From: Latrodectus hesperus
Lineage: Eukaryota; Arthropoda; Arachnida; Araneae; Theridiidae
Length of the DNA stretch: 64,000 nt
Reading direction: 5' to 3'
NCBI GenBank assembly: GCA_037975125.1
Contig: CM075851.1
Span: 127,270,981 to 127,334,980 of the forward strand
Shown: positions 63,502 through 64,000 of the stretch, in pieces
How positions within the stretch are numbered: the first letter of the stretch is position 1
How the letters are laid out: every line of letters begins with the position of its first letter
Program-made: the position numbers and the translations under genes
The notes under the pieces: model-generated
The model's input: the letters and a program-made list of their open reading frames with translations, nothing else
The model's database searches: none
Told to the model about the DNA's origin: nothing

Positions 63502-63568
63502 TATCGTGGCCATTGGTATTTATGCTTGTAGTAATGTCGTGGAAGATTTTGAACACGTTATACAAGAT
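63502..63568 (+). CDS. plausible internal exon of an unknown gene
   Basis: A good pyrimidine tract and AG precede 63502, and a consensus GTAAGT follows 63568. Between them 22 codons are open (IVAIGIYACSNVVEDFEHVIQD): a hydrophobic start, then an acidic end. GC content rises above the background. No other exon is visible before the window ends. Confidence 0.3.
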
Positions 63569-63891
63569 GTAAGTAGGTGGCAGAATGGTTTTCAGAACCG
63601 AAATGTGACCCTACATTTGTTGGCCTACATTGCTGATTCACAACTGTTTATCATTTAACTAATTATTTTGTTGTTATTGTCTTGAAATTATTTTTATGAA
63701 TTAATGAATTTACTTTCGAACGTTACTTGGTAGACTCTAAGGTACATGATATTTCTTATTTGACTTTCTTTAATAAAAATATAACAAATGCGCATTAGCA
63801 TAAGAAATTGAATGTGATTTCGCAACAGCAGAGCAAATTAGATACTGATGGATGTATACTCACCAAAGTTAAGAGAGTTAAATTTAACTTA

Positions 63892-64000
<109 letters not shown>

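Overview
The window looks like AT-rich nuclear DNA from an arthropod, most likely a spider. That placement is inferred from the intron-rich animal gene, the style of the mobile elements (Tc1-like DD34E, Ty3/gypsy, jockey-type LINE, tRNA-headed SINEs) and the many long microsatellites. Nothing prokaryotic, viral-particle-like or CRISPR-like is visible.

The backbone is a tandem segmental duplication carrying two full copies of one gene, a very-long-chain fatty acid elongase (ELOVL family, ER membrane 3-ketoacyl-CoA synthase). Copy A has seven coding exons between 1541 and 22430 (284 aa). Copy B has seven between 38608 and 53628 (277 aa). Both have the family landmarks (a LLDT motif, the HxxHH box, the NTFVH-type motif, a TQLQL motif), intact frames, and GT-AG introns with the same phases. 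They differ by about 16 substitutions and one 7-residue gap, so both look functional. Homology runs through introns and flanks: about 1-29750 aligns with about 37087-58310.

Region by region: 1-1540 is upstream of copy A. In copy A, intron 2 holds a dead Tc1-like element (3037-4443) and a dead Ty3/gypsy element (4807-8154). Intron 4 holds a perfect (CA)332 tract. Intron 6 holds a SINE (18635-18939), an ATCT array and a second Tc1-like element (19741-21172). Downstream is a young LTR element with 301-bp LTRs (25643-28336). From 29750 to 37087 is a spacer with four 176-bp tandem repeats and several perfect or near-perfect hairpins, but no convincing gene. In copy B, intron 1 has a tRNA-like SINE fragment, intron 4 a 5'-truncated LINE (43868-45200) and intron 5 a SINE (48581-48895). 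From 58310 to 64000 is outside the duplication: a Tigger-like transposase relic, another SINE, one unrecognised ORF and one plausible orphan exon.

The most useful property of the locus is that each copy preserves the unoccupied site for insertions in the other. Six insertions can be checked base by base against an empty site. All six therefore postdate the duplication or have sorted since it, and element ends and target duplications can be read exactly. I found no wholly new biological system. The best leads are the recent elongase duplication, an upstream start codon and an extra splice acceptor gained only by copy B, a hairpin kept downstream of both genes, and SINEs that share a tail but have different tRNA heads.
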